A model generated the notes under the pieces. It was not told where the DNA came from, searched no databases, and saw only the letters and a program-made list of their open reading frames with translations. A stretch of DNA of 64,000 nt from JBBIND01 sp037444075 (GTDB lineage: Bacteria; Acidobacteriota; Terriglobia; Bryobacterales; Bryobacteraceae), in contig JBBIND010000005.1 of NCBI GenBank assembly GCA_037444075.1, positions 1-64,000 of the forward strand, given 5' to 3'. This document shows, one piece after another, positions 31,759 through 41,012 of this stretch (position 1 is its first letter; each line of letters opens with the position of its first letter). Both the position numbers and the translations under genes were made by a program.

Positions 31759-33930
31759 ATGCCGCAACCCTTGTCACCTAACCGCAGGGAGTTCCTGAAG
31801 ACAACCGTGGCTGCTGCGCCTCTTCCGGCGGTTTCCTCCCAAGTATCTCCGCCTGCCGGATGGTTCGATAAGCCGATGCGCTGGGCACAACTGGTGCTGG
31901 TGGAAAACGACCCCGGCCGCTACGATCCGAACTTCTGGCTGGATTACTTCCGGCGGACGCGCTCCGACGCAGCTTGTTTGAGTGCGGGCGGCTGCGTGGC
32001 CTACTACCCGACGCGCATCCCTTTCCACTACCGGAGCCGCTGGATGGGCGAGACAGATCCGTTCGGCGAACTGGCGGCAGGCTGCCGGAAGCTGGGCATG
32101 GTCGTTATCGCGCGCACGGACCCCCACGCCATAAGGAATGACGCCAAGGAGGCCCATCCAGAGTGGGTGGCTGTCGATGCGGAAGGGCGCCCAAGACGTC
32201 ATTGGGCTGACCCCGACCGGTGGGTAGCCTGCGCTCTCGGTCCATACAACTTTGCGTTCATGACCGAAGTGCACCGGGAGATCATGCGCCTCTACAAGCT
32301 GGAGGGGATATTCTGCAACCGCTGGGCAGGGTCCGGCATGTGTTACTGCGAACACTGCCAGAGGAACTTCCGGGCGTTCTGCGGCCTGGAACTGCCACGC
32401 ACGAACGATCCCCACGACGAGCGGCGCCGCAACTACCTCGTGTGGCACCAGCAACGCCTGTTCGACTACTGGCGTTTGCAGGACGCCGAAATCCGCAAGA
32501 TCAATCCGGAGGCGCGGTTCATTGCCAACGCCGGGGGCGGAGCCCTCAGCGCGCTGGACATGAAGACGATCAACGGCATCGCCGACACCCTGTTTGCGGA
32601 CCGGCAGGCGCGCCGAGGCTTGCAGGCTCCCTGGGCCAACGGCAAGAACGCCAAAGAATACCGCGCCACGCTGGGCCGCAAGCCCATCGCCGGCATTGCC
32701 AGCGTTGGGCTGGAAGAGCCGTACCGGTGGAAAGACTCGGTGCAGAGTGACCCGGAAGTCCGGTTGTGGATCGCCGAAGGTTCCGCCAACGGCATGCGCC
32801 CGTGGTTTGCCAAGTTCTCCGGGACCATCCATGACCCGCGGTGGCTGAAGACCATCGAAGAGACTTACCTCTGGCACCACCGCGCCGAGCGCTACCTCCG
32901 CAATGAAGAACCACTGGCCCGCGTAGCCATGGTTTACTCACAGCAAACGGCGGCTTTCTACGGCGGCGAGCAGGCGCGAGCGAAAGTGGAGGAACACTCG
33001 CTGGGCTGGTACCAGGCTTTGATCGAGGCCCGTATTCCCTTCGAAATGGTCCACGACAAGCTGCTGGATGCCGACCGTCTCAGCAGTTTCAAGACGCTCA
33101 TTCTGCCGAACATCGCCGCGCTCTCCGAAGAGCAATGCGATCAACTCCGGGCGTTTGTACGGCGCGGTGGAGGGCTGGTAGCCACGTTTGAATCCTCCCT
33201 CTATGACGAATGGGGCCGGCGGCGCAAGGATTTCGGCCTCGCGGACGTGTTCGGCGTCAGTTTCAACGGCAGGCTGGAAGGCCCGATGCAGAATTCCTAC
33301 CTGCGGCTGGAGCACCAGACGAAGCACCCTATCCTGCGGGGACTCGAAGACGCGCCCCGCATCATCAACGGAGTCCGCCGTTTGGAGGTCCGCGCCACAG
33401 TGGCGTTTCCCAACCCTCCCCTGACTCTGATACCCTCGTACCCGGACCTGCCTATGGAGGAGGTTTATCCGCGCATCGAGAAGACCGACATCCCGGAAGC
33501 CTATCTCCGGGAATTCGGAAACGGCCGGGTGCTGTTCTTCCCCTGGGATATTGACCGTACCTTCTGGGAAGTGATGTGCGTGGACCACGGCAAGTTGCTG
33601 GCGAACGCCGTCGATTGGGCCACCCCGGAGGAACGTCCGGTCACCGTGATTGGAAGGGGCGTGGTGGACGTTACCGTCTGGAGGCAGAAGGAATCCATGA
33701 CGGTTCATCTGGTCAACCTGACCAACCCGATGCTGATGAAGGGCCCCGTCAGGGAGCTTTTGCCGCTGCCGCAGCAACAGGTGCGTCTGCGGCTGCCGGC
33801 AGGCGCACAGGCGAAACGTGTGCAGTTGTTGTCGAGTGGGAAGGCGGTTCAGTATAAGGTCACGCAGGACGTGCTCTCGGTGACCGTGCCGCCGTTTGAA
33901 CTTCACGAAGTAGTGGCGGTTGACTTATAG
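31759..33930 (+). CDS. Exported glycoside-hydrolase-like protein (beta-galactosidase trimerisation-type domain)
   Basis: 723 residues. The N-terminus NRREFLKTTVAAAPLPA is a Tat signal. About 40-370 reads as a TIM-barrel hydrolase-like region (RWAQLVLVEND, GIFCNRWAGSGMCYCEHCQRNF with a small Cys cluster). About 400-620 resembles the beta-galactosidase trimerisation/GATase-like domain (RVAMVYSQQTAAFYGG, TLILPNIAALSEEQCDQLR, RRGGGLVATFESS), and a beta-sandwich ends the protein. Probably acts on a sugar polymer or glycoside outside the cytoplasm; catalytic acids not assigned. SD GGAGGA is eight bases before the ATG. Confidence 0.82.
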   Translation: MPQPLSPNRREFLKTTVAAAPLPAVSSQVSPPAGWFDKPMRWAQLVLVENDPGRYDPNFWLDYFRRTRSDAACLSAGGCVAYYPTRIPFHYRSRWMGETDPFGELAAGCRKLGMVVIARTDPHAIRNDAKEAHPEWVAVDAEGRPRRHWADPDRWVACALGPYNFAFMTEVHREIMRLYKLEGIFCNRWAGSGMCYCEHCQRNFRAFCGLELPRTNDPHDERRRNYLVWHQQRLFDYWRLQDAEIRKINPEARFIANAGGGALSALDMKTINGIADTLFADRQARRGLQAPWANGKNAKEYRATLGRKPIAGIASVGLEEPYRWKDSVQSDPEVRLWIAEGSANGMRPWFAKFSGTIHDPRWLKTIEETYLWHHRAERYLRNEEPLARVAMVYSQQTAAFYGGEQARAKVEEHSLGWYQALIEARIPFEMVHDKLLDADRLSSFKTLILPNIAALSEEQCDQLRAFVRRGGGLVATFESSLYDEWGRRRKDFGLADVFGVSFNGRLEGPMQNSYLRLEHQTKHPILRGLEDAPRIINGVRRLEVRATVAFPNPPLTLIPSYPDLPMEEVYPRIEKTDIPEAYLREFGNGRVLFFPWDIDRTFWEVMCVDHGKLLANAVDWATPEERPVTVIGRGVVDVTVWRQKESMTVHLVNLTNPMLMKGPVRELLPLPQQQVRLRLPAGAQAKRVQLLSSGKAVQYKVTQDVLSVTVPPFELHEVVAVDL

Positions 33931-33958
33931 AGAAAAAGGCAAGGAGGCAAGCAGACTC

Positions 33959-36433
33959 ATGCGGCGTGCTAACTGGTTGAGAGCGGCCCTGGCCGCTGGT
34001 TTCGTGGCCCTGGTGGTGCTGGCCCTTACGGGGCAGAGCGGTCACGTCGAGGCTCTGGAAGTGAGCAAGGACAACACGCATCTTCTTCCGGGTGGCAAGG
34101 AGGCGGATGGCATCATCGGGGATTTCGTGCTGCGCAACGACAAGATTCAGGCGCTGGTCTCCGGCAACCTGCCGGAAAGACGCGCCAACATGACCACGGA
34201 GTACCGCTACCCCACGCCGGGTTGTCTCTACGACCTGGATTTGCGCGGCAGCTCGAACGACCAACTCACTGTGCTGCGGCCCGGAGACCTGGGTGGCGAG
34301 CTTTCCTGGGTGCGCCTGGCATCCGATGGCAAGGACGGCTCGGCGCGCGTGGAAGCCGTGCGCACCGCCGCCAAGGGCGATGGTTTGTATCAGCGCCACG
34401 AATATCGCCTGGATCGCGGCTGGTCGCACTTGTTGATCACTTCCACTTACCGCAACGAATCCAAGGAAACCAAGGCCGTCCGCCCCAGCCCCATTTGGAA
34501 AGGCTTCTCTAAGGAATGGACCGTGGCCGGTACCCGCGTCGCCGACAGCATCGACCCGTTCGATAAACGCGCCTACGCCTGGACAACCGTGACACAGGCC
34601 GGTGGCAAGCCTTTTGAGAAAGACGTCAACCTCGCTCCCGGGGAGGAGAGGACCTTTGCCGTTGCCGTGACCGTGTCCGATTCCCCGGCGGCGGCTTACG
34701 GACTGGCAGCGGGCTTGTCGGCAGCCACAGGCACGCTCACGGGGACCGTGGTCGACACTGCCAAGAAACCCGCCGCGCATGCGGCTTTAGAAATCAGCTT
34801 CGGCGAAGAGTCTCTGCCCGCCTATCCGGACGCCTCCGGGAAGCTCTCCTTGAGCCTGCCGGCAGGCAACTATCAGTCAAAGTTGGTCGACTTGGGCCGC
34901 GATCCGGTGGACCGGCAGTTCACCGTAGTGAAAGGCAAGCCAACCGCTCTCGACTACAGCCTGGCGCCCGCCTCCGCCGTCAGCTTTGAAGTCCGCGACG
35001 CAGCCGGGCAGCCGACGCCCTGCAAGGTTCAATTCATCGGCAGAGGCGGTACGCCCGACCCCAATCTGGGGACCGAGTTCCGCGCTCACGGGAACGATCA
35101 TCAATACCAATCCGCCAACGGCATATTTACACAGCAGGTGCCGCCCGGACAATACCTGATCCGCATTACCCGCGGCCCGGAGTTCGACCTGGCCGAACGC
35201 GAGATCGAAGTGAAACCCGGCCAGACCACTCCGGTCTCCGCCACTCTGCGCCGCAGCGTGGACACCCGCGGCTGGATCAGCACGGACTACCACGCCCACT
35301 CGACGCCGAGCGGCGACAACTATTGCGGCACCGACGACCGCATGATCAACTTCGCCGCCGAGCACATCGAATTCGCGCCCACCACCGAACACAATCGGCT
35401 CTATGACTGGGAGCCTCACATCAAGCGGCTCGGTCTGGAGAAGTACCTGAAGACGATCGTCGGCATCGAGTTGACCGGACCGGGGCAGCACTTCAACGCC
35501 TTCCCCCTCGAGATGAAACCTCATACACAGGACTGGGGCGCGCCGGTTTGGCAGTTTGATCCGCGTTTGAACGCCATCATCCTGCGGGACTTCGGCGGAG
35601 GCGGTCCGGACCGTTGGGTGCAGGCTAACCACCCGATCGTAGGCAGCGTGTTTAACGATCGCAACGAGGACGGCATTGCCGACGGCGGCTTTGTGGGCTT
35701 TGAGCAACTCGTCGACGCAGCCGAAACCTGGAGCACGGAGATTCTCAACCTCAACCCGTACTACGAACTGCGCCGGGGTGGGAAGGTCAGCAGGACGGAA
35801 AACCGTACGTTTGGATGGCTCCAGATGCTGAACCAGGGCCGGCATGTCTGGTGCGTGGCTGTGAGCGATGCGCACAGGATCTTTGGCAACGGCGCCGGCA
35901 GCTGGCGTACCTATGTCCCCAGCTCCACGGATGAACCGAGCCAGATTGACTATCGCGAGATTATCCGCCACTCCAAGGCCGGCCGGATGATGATCACGAA
36001 CGGCCCGTTCCTCGAAGTGACCACCTCCGATGGCCTGCCTATCGGTTCGAAAATAATCTCTGAGCATCCTGTCCAGTTGAAAGTCAAAGTCCAGGCGCCG
36101 AATTGGATGGACGTCGACCGTGTGCAAGTCCTGGTCAACGGACGCCAGCGCCCGCAGGACAACTACACCCGCGGCAAACATCCGAAGATGTTCAAAGACG
36201 GTGTAGTCAGGTTCGAGGAGACGCTCACGGTAACCCTGCAGGAAGACGCCCATCTGATTGTCGTCGCCATTGGCGAAAACTCCGACCTAAGTAAAGGATG
36301 GGGAAGGAGTTGGGAATCCGGCATGCGCCCGATGGCCTACACCAACCCGATCTACGTTGACAGGGATGGCAAGGGTTTCCGGCCCAACGGCGATCTGCTC
36401 GGCCACCCACTCCTGGTGGTTCTCAAGAAGTAA
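33959..36433 (+). CDS. Exported CehA/McbA-type PHP metallohydrolase-like protein
   Basis: 824 residues from ATG 33959, which follows AAGGAGG; a frame to 33920 only adds residues before the signal peptide (RRANWLRAALAAGFVALVVL). The middle has carboxypeptidase-regulatory-like beta domains (GTLTGTVVDTAKKPAAHA). The C-terminal half has a PHP-type metal site: STDYHAHSTPSGDN (about 445), PTTEHNR, and VAVSDAHR. FNDRNEDGIADGG resembles an EF-hand calcium loop. The relatives CehA/McbA hydrolyse carbaryl, but this large branch is common near sugar enzymes and is probably a different hydrolase. Starts 28 bases after the previous gene. Confidence 0.85.
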   Translation: MRRANWLRAALAAGFVALVVLALTGQSGHVEALEVSKDNTHLLPGGKEADGIIGDFVLRNDKIQALVSGNLPERRANMTTEYRYPTPGCLYDLDLRGSSNDQLTVLRPGDLGGELSWVRLASDGKDGSARVEAVRTAAKGDGLYQRHEYRLDRGWSHLLITSTYRNESKETKAVRPSPIWKGFSKEWTVAGTRVADSIDPFDKRAYAWTTVTQAGGKPFEKDVNLAPGEERTFAVAVTVSDSPAAAYGLAAGLSAATGTLTGTVVDTAKKPAAHAALEISFGEESLPAYPDASGKLSLSLPAGNYQSKLVDLGRDPVDRQFTVVKGKPTALDYSLAPASAVSFEVRDAAGQPTPCKVQFIGRGGTPDPNLGTEFRAHGNDHQYQSANGIFTQQVPPGQYLIRITRGPEFDLAEREIEVKPGQTTPVSATLRRSVDTRGWISTDYHAHSTPSGDNYCGTDDRMINFAAEHIEFAPTTEHNRLYDWEPHIKRLGLEKYLKTIVGIELTGPGQHFNAFPLEMKPHTQDWGAPVWQFDPRLNAIILRDFGGGGPDRWVQANHPIVGSVFNDRNEDGIADGGFVGFEQLVDAAETWSTEILNLNPYYELRRGGKVSRTENRTFGWLQMLNQGRHVWCVAVSDAHRIFGNGAGSWRTYVPSSTDEPSQIDYREIIRHSKAGRMMITNGPFLEVTTSDGLPIGSKIISEHPVQLKVKVQAPNWMDVDRVQVLVNGRQRPQDNYTRGKHPKMFKDGVVRFEETLTVTLQEDAHLIVVAIGENSDLSKGWGRSWESGMRPMAYTNPIYVDRDGKGFRPNGDLLGHPLLVVLKK

Positions 36434-36444
36434 GTGGCGAAGAG

Positions 36445-36466
36445 GCGGGGGGCATGGGCCCCCCGC
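36445..36466. terminator. GC-rich hairpin after the exported module
   Basis: Nine-base arms GCGGGGGGC (36445-36453) and GCCCCCCGC (36458-36466) with a four-base loop, 12 bases after the stop. There is no T-tract, so it is either a weak intrinsic terminator or an mRNA 3' stabiliser. Confidence 0.6.
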
Positions 36467-36589
36467 TTCCCACTACCTCGCCACGGCGCGCCCTGAAACG
36501 CTGCCACCTTCGAGTTGATCGCTTTCAGCCAGGAAACTCATCGCCCGCGCACCCCCTTCCTGTTTTTGCCCCTAGGAAGCTGACCTTCT

Positions 36590-36624
36590 CCCACTCAGGA
36601 ACACTGGTTGCACCCTTTCCCACT
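36590..36624 (-). promoter_or_regulatory. Four phased boxes, candidate MraZ operator
   Basis: On the minus strand AGTGGG (36624-36619), GGTGCA (36614-36609), AGTGTT (36605-36600) and AGTGGG (36595-36590) follow each other at 10, 9 and 10 bases. MraZ of E. coli binds TGGGN direct repeats with 10-base periodicity. Confidence 0.55.
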
Positions 36625-36754
36625 GCCTGACACAAATGGCGGGCTTTCAAGCTCCTTTGATGCTACAGAGGGTGTCAGTGGAGCCAATTCCGTCCGTGAA
36701 TCCCCACTCTGGCGGGCAACAAATAGTGAAGTGGGTTAATTGGAGGGGCTTTTT

Positions 36755-36770
36755 AACACTGTTTCCCACT
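36755..36770 (-). promoter_or_regulatory. Two phased boxes, candidate MraZ operator
   Basis: AGTGGG (36770-36765) and AGTGTT (36760-36755) on the minus strand, exactly ten bases apart. The same two box sequences occur in the array at 36590-36624. Confidence 0.45.
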
Positions 36771-36935
36771 TCTACGCCCTAGTCACAGGCATCCCGGCTG
36801 GCATCCTGCCATTTTCCCTAACTTGTTGATAAATCATTACCACAGCGCCTGATAGGAACCAGCAAAAGGGCCCACTGCGCGGACACACTCCCGTCCTCAC
36901 TGCGCAAATATTCCCTCTTGATTTTCCCGCGGACC

Positions 36936-36943
36936 TATGTAAT
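36936..36943 (+). promoter_or_regulatory. Candidate -10 region of the dcw cluster
   Basis: TATGTAAT (core TGTAAT 36938-36943) ends nine bases before the mraZ GTG. No -35 stands out. Transcription would begin at about 36950-36953, that is, at the start codon. Confidence 0.45.
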
Positions 36944-36951
36944 CCTTCCTA

Positions 36952-36977
36952 AGTGGGCACCGGTGTCAATGAGCGGG
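36952..36977 (+). promoter_or_regulatory. Three phased boxes over the mraZ start, candidate MraZ operator
   Basis: AGTGGG (36952), GGTGTC (36962) and AGCGGG (36972) lie exactly ten bases apart on the plus strand and cover the GTG start codon. MraZ bound here would block initiation of the whole cluster. Confidence 0.55.
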
Positions 36978-37480
36978 ACGAGGCGGCAAGCGGTGGGGAA
37001 ACCGGCTTCGTCGGCGCCCAATCCGAAGTCAAAGTGGACGCCAAGGGCAGAATGAGCGTCACGGTTTCCGCCCAACAGTTCCTCGCCCAGAACGGGGACA
37101 ACGAATACTTTTTAACCGCCATTTTTGACGCCGAAGACGAACAAGATCTCAAGGTAATTCGAATCTACCCCATGTCGGTCTGGTTGAGCAACGAAAAACT
37201 GCTTCTCGAGCAGAAAGAATTCGCTGACGATGCCGCAGACATTCTCTTCGTGGCGTACTACTACGGACACAAAGCTAGCATCGACAGCCACGGGCGCATC
37301 CTCCTCCCCGCCAGATCCAGGAAGGAACTGAAGCTCGAGAACGAGACCGCAGTGCTGGTTTGTGGCAAGGGTCCGGTGGTCGATGTTTACACGATCGCCG
37401 CCCATAATCAGCGTCTCCAGAGCTCCCGGCGCGGCGTGTACCACAAGAAGCGCAGGATTGGGCGAATCGGCTTTGTTTAG
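36953..37480 (+). CDS. mraZ: MraZ, transcriptional regulator of the dcw cluster, GTG start
   Basis: 175 residues, longer than the usual 140-150. Two SpoVT/AbrB-like halves with the paired DxxGR motifs: VDAKGRMSV (about 27-35) and IDSHGRILLPARSRKEL (about 103-119). Binds DNA as a ring and represses its own operon. GTG 36953 directly follows an in-frame TAA and is the only ordinary start before the core, adding about 18 residues ahead of the usual first strand (FVGAQSEVKVD). The basic C-terminal tail (SRRGVYHKKRRIGRIG) is also extra. No ribosome site; probably leaderless. Confidence 0.9.
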   Translation: MGTGVNERDEAASGGETGFVGAQSEVKVDAKGRMSVTVSAQQFLAQNGDNEYFLTAIFDAEDEQDLKVIRIYPMSVWLSNEKLLLEQKEFADDAADILFVAYYYGHKASIDSHGRILLPARSRKELKLENETAVLVCGKGPVVDVYTIAAHNQRLQSSRRGVYHKKRRIGRIGFV

Positions 37481-37496
37481 AGCAGAGCGATGAATC

Positions 37497-38366
37497 ATGT
37501 CCCACTATCCAGTGATGCTGCCGGAGTCGATGCAATACCTGGAAATCGTTCCAGAGGGCATCTACCTCGACGCAACCCTGGGGCTCGGCGGCCATTCCGC
37601 GGCCATCGCCCGGCAGCTCACCACGGGCCGCCTCGTTTGTGCCGACCGCGACCAAGAATCATTGGAGATGGCACGCGCCCACCTTGCTCCCTGGCAGGAC
37701 AAGATAACCTTCGAGCACGCCCGCTTCTCTCAGCTGCCGGACGTGCTGAAACGCCTGGGCATTCACCGTCTGGACGGCCTGCTCGCCGACCTCGGAACCA
37801 GTTACCACCAATTAACCTCGAAAGAGAGGGGCTTCTCGTTCACTTACGATGGCCAGCTGGACATGCGCATGGACCGGAGCGAGGAGCAAACCGCGGCGGA
37901 CTTAGTCAATTATCTTTCGGAGAAAGAACTTGCAGACATATTCTACTCCTTAGGGGAAGAAAGGAGGGCGCGAAGAGTAGCCAAGGCAATCGTTCGGGGA
38001 CGGCCCGTGCGCACCACCTCCCAGTTAGCGGACATTATAACACGGGTCATACCCCGGACGTCAAGAATCAATCCTTGCACCAAGTGTTTTCAGGCGCTGC
38101 GGCAGGCCGTGAACAGGGAGCCGCAGGAACTCGAGGCGCTGCTAACTGCCGCACCGGGAATGGTCCGCAAGGGGAAGACCGTGGTCATTTTATCATTCAT
38201 GAGCACCGACGACAGATTAGTCAAGAGACACTTTCAAGCGCTTGCCCGTGCTGGCCGGGCAGCCCTACTAACACGGCGCGTCGTCAAACCGTCCGAAGAC
38301 GAGATTCGGATGAACGCCCCGTCGCGCTCGGCGCGGCTTCGGGCAATCAGAATTTTGGAAGACTAA
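37497..38366 (+). CDS. rsmH: 16S rRNA (cytosine-1402 N4)-methyltransferase
   Basis: 289 residues. MraW/RsmH motifs: HYPVMLPESMQYL, DATLGLGGHSAAIA (SAM loop), GLLADLGTSYHQL, then FSFTYDGQLDMRMD and RVVKPSEDEIRMNAPSRSARLRA at the C-terminus. Methylates N4 of C1402 in 16S rRNA at the decoding centre. Second gene of the dcw cluster, 16 bases after mraZ. Ribosome site weak (AGAGC region). Confidence 0.95.
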   Translation: MSHYPVMLPESMQYLEIVPEGIYLDATLGLGGHSAAIARQLTTGRLVCADRDQESLEMARAHLAPWQDKITFEHARFSQLPDVLKRLGIHRLDGLLADLGTSYHQLTSKERGFSFTYDGQLDMRMDRSEEQTAADLVNYLSEKELADIFYSLGEERRARRVAKAIVRGRPVRTTSQLADIITRVIPRTSRINPCTKCFQALRQAVNREPQELEALLTAAPGMVRKGKTVVILSFMSTDDRLVKRHFQALARAGRAALLTRRVVKPSEDEIRMNAPSRSARLRAIRILED

Positions 38367-38383
38367 CTTACTGGGGGTAAGTT

Positions 38384-38875
38384 ATGGCTACCGTGCCAAC
38401 TTGGTATGCGAGGCTATTTCAGATGGGGGTCGATGAAACCGGACAAGGCGGTCCGGCGAACAGGACGCGGCAGACCGACTGCCTGCTCCGGGCTTTCCCC
38501 AACGAAGACGTCTGCTTCTGGACGAAGTCCATCGACAACTCCGGCGTAGTGCCGGAGGATGATCCTAAGTCCACCGGAACCCGCTGGAGGTTGTTTTGGT
38601 CCTTCTGGCTCGCCGTCATGACGGTGTCGATCCTGCTGTTGCCGCACGCTCACAACATATTCGTCGGCTACGAAATCACGAATCTCGAATCGCAGGTCAG
38701 GGATTTGAGCAACGACATCACCGCGCTGGACGTGGAGATTGAGCGTGCCCTGAACTCTGGCCAGATGGATCAGGCGGCGCAGAGGCAGGATTACAGCGCT
38801 CCGATGGTGGGCAGCATCTTCTATCTGCAGCCTGCCGGCGATTCGGCCCTGGCGATGAATGCATCGTCCCGCTAG
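38384..38875 (+). CDS. ftsL: FtsL-like divisome protein
   Basis: 163 residues. An N-terminal cytoplasmic part of about 65 residues leads to one transmembrane segment (LFWSFWLAVMTVSILLLP, about 71-88) and then a coiled-coil stretch (ITNLESQVRDLSNDITALDVEIERAL), the FtsL/DivIC topology. The sequence is poorly conserved, so the name rests on position between rsmH and ftsI and on topology. It would link FtsQ-FtsB to the FtsW-FtsI synthase. SD GGGGG is six bases from the ATG. Confidence 0.8.
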   Translation: MATVPTWYARLFQMGVDETGQGGPANRTRQTDCLLRAFPNEDVCFWTKSIDNSGVVPEDDPKSTGTRWRLFWSFWLAVMTVSILLLPHAHNIFVGYEITNLESQVRDLSNDITALDVEIERALNSGQMDQAAQRQDYSAPMVGSIFYLQPAGDSALAMNASSR

Positions 38876-38901
38876 GCCGAAGGCGGACAGGAGGCCTGAC
38901 G

Positions 38902-40988
38902 ATGAGCGCGCCGTCTGATTTTCCGGCTGCCCGCCGCATCAAGTGGGTCGCCCGTTTTGGCGCCCTCTGGGTCCTGATCGTCCTGGGCCGTCTGGTTCAT
39001 GTTCAGGTGATTCGGCATGAGTTCTACCTCAAGAAGGCCGAAGACCAGCAGATAGTCAAGGAAGAAGTCCAGGCGCTGCGCGGGACAATCTACGGCAGCA
39101 ACGGCCGGATTCTGGCCACCAGCACGGAAGCCGCCTCGGTCTACGTCCATCCGCTTCAGATTCCCAAGGAACACGTCGCCTTCTCCGCTGAGGTGATGGG
39201 CCGGGCATTGGACCTGGACATTCAACAACTGCAACAGAAGCTCCAGCAAACCCGGGATAAGAAACATGGCTTTGTCTGGATAAAGCGGCGGGTTACCCAC
39301 GAACAGTACGAGCGCCTGCGCAGTTTCAACCTGCGCTGGGTCCACTTCGTTTTTGAGGGCCAGCGGCGCCACTACCCGAACGGCATGCTGGGCGCCAGCG
39401 TGGTCGGCGTAGTCCAGAATCACCCGCGCCCTCCGGACAGAGCAGGCGAAAACAGTGGCGCGAATTCGAACCGGCCTCAGGAGAAACTGCACCACCGCAT
39501 CGAGTACATAGAAGACGGCGTGGCCGGTCTGGAACTGCGCCTGGACCGCGAATTGCGCGGGCAACCGGGCGTCATCTTTACACTGACTGATGGAAAAAGA
39601 AGGGGAATCGAGTCCTTTCCCAACTCTCCGGCAGTGCCGGGCACAAACTTTGGCTTGACCATCCATGAGTCCATCCAAGCCGTCGCCGACCGGGAACTGC
39701 TCAAAGCCGTCCGCGAGGAAGGGGCCGAGGCAGGCATGCTTGTGGCCATGGAACCCCATACGGGAAGGGTCCTGGCAATCTCAAACATCCAAAGAAGGCC
39801 CGCGGGATCAAACGCGAGTGAGTCCGAATTCGGGTTCCGCTCGAACCTGGCGATCCTGGCGCCCTATGAAATCGGAAGTGTGGCAAAGATAATAACCTTC
39901 GCGGCTGCGCTCGAAACAACTTCGCTGACGGTGGACAGCACGTTTTCGAGCAACGGCAGCATTGCCCGCAAGGGCCGGGTGATCTCCGACGAGCGCGCCT
40001 ACGGCACCTTGTCTCTCCAGGATTGTTTCGTCAAGTCCAGCAACGTTTGTACGGTACAGGTGGCCGAGCGGGTGGGGCTGAAGAACCTGGGTGAGTACTA
40101 CAACCGGTTCGGCCTCGGCGCGCGCACGGGAGTCGGCTTGCCGGGAGAGAATTCGGGGGACCTGCGTGCATTTGTGCAGCCGGACGGAATGACGCTGGAT
40201 TCAGCTTCCATCGGCTACGGAGTCAGCGCCACAACCCTTCAGCTGGCCTTGGCAGGCTCCGTCATCGCCACTGGCGGGTTGCGGCCAAAGCCTAACCTGG
40301 TGCTCTGGCGGCAGGCGCCGGGCCAGGCACGGCAGTGGGTGACACCTCCGGCGCCGGAACGTGTGCTCCGTCCGGAAACAGCGCATGCGTTAACCGGATG
40401 ATGGAACAGGTAGTCCTGCGAGGCACTGCCACCAGGGCCCGCCTGGACGGCTACTACAGTAGCGGAAAAACCGGAACCGCCAAGCTGAAGATACCCGGTG
40501 TAAAAGGATACTCAGACCTTTACACCGCTTCCTTCGTGGGCTTCGCACCGGCAGCCAATCCGACTCTGGTTATTGCCGTGTCTCTACGCGGTGTGCGGAA
40601 ATTCGGCGGCATCGCCGCGGCGCCGGTCTTTCGGGCGGTCGCCAACGATTCGTTGCGTCTGCTGGGCGTTCAGCCGGAGATGACGGCGCAGGCTCCAGCC
40701 ATCGCGGAAGCTCATCGCACGCCTCCCCAACAGCCTTCGCCGGCCGCGGTGCAAGGACCTGCCGACGCCACGGAGCAGGTTGCCGTAACCGTCTCCTCCG
40801 GTGGATTCGTGGTCGGCCCGACGGCGCCGGATTTCGTCGGCAAGAGCCTGCGCAGCGTGCTGAACGAGGCGCTACGGCGAGGTGTGCGGGTTGAATACGA
40901 AGGCAGAGGGATAGCGAGGTCCCAATGGCCGGAGCCCGGGGCGGCCCTGGACGCCAACGGGAGCATCCTGGTGCGTTTCGGTCCCTGA
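38902..40988 (+). CDS. ftsI: Penicillin-binding protein 3 (FtsI) with PASTA domain, interrupted by a frameshift
   Basis: About 695 residues after correction. Membrane anchor (FGALWVLIVLGRLVHVQ), dimerisation region, transpeptidase with SVAK (about 326), SSN (about 379) and KTG in SSGKTGTAK (about 520), and one PASTA domain at the end (VGPTAPDFVGKSLRSVL). The frame breaks at 40395: ALTG-stop in the first frame, while the next frame gives RMMEQVVLRGTATRARLDGY, the normal continuation. One missing C (ACCCGG read as ACCGG) restores it. FtsI cross-links septal peptidoglycan and is normally essential, so a consensus error is likely. Good SD AGGAGG before ATG 38902. Confidence 0.92.
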
Positions 40989-41012
40989 CGGGCCGCTCTG
41001 AGAGGCTGGCAG

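Larger units (their letters stand above)
36434..36952. other. Long leader region upstream of mraZ
   Basis: 519 bases with no coding frame I can support. It holds the hairpin at 36445-36466 and seven of eight AGTGGG hexamers (both strands) at 36469-36474, 36590-36595, 36619-36624, 36703-36708, 36730-36735, 36765-36770, 36871-36876; the eighth is at 36952-36957. About 0.25 would be expected by chance in this length. Confidence 0.8.

Noticed and set aside
34877..36253. 458-codon minus-strand frame opposite the CehA-type gene
   Set aside because: Antisense of a gene with clear signal peptide and PHP motifs; composition artefact.
38902..40988. Programmed frameshift in ftsI
   Set aside because: No slippery heptamer or stimulatory structure at 40385-40400, and restoring one C gives the exact family sequence.
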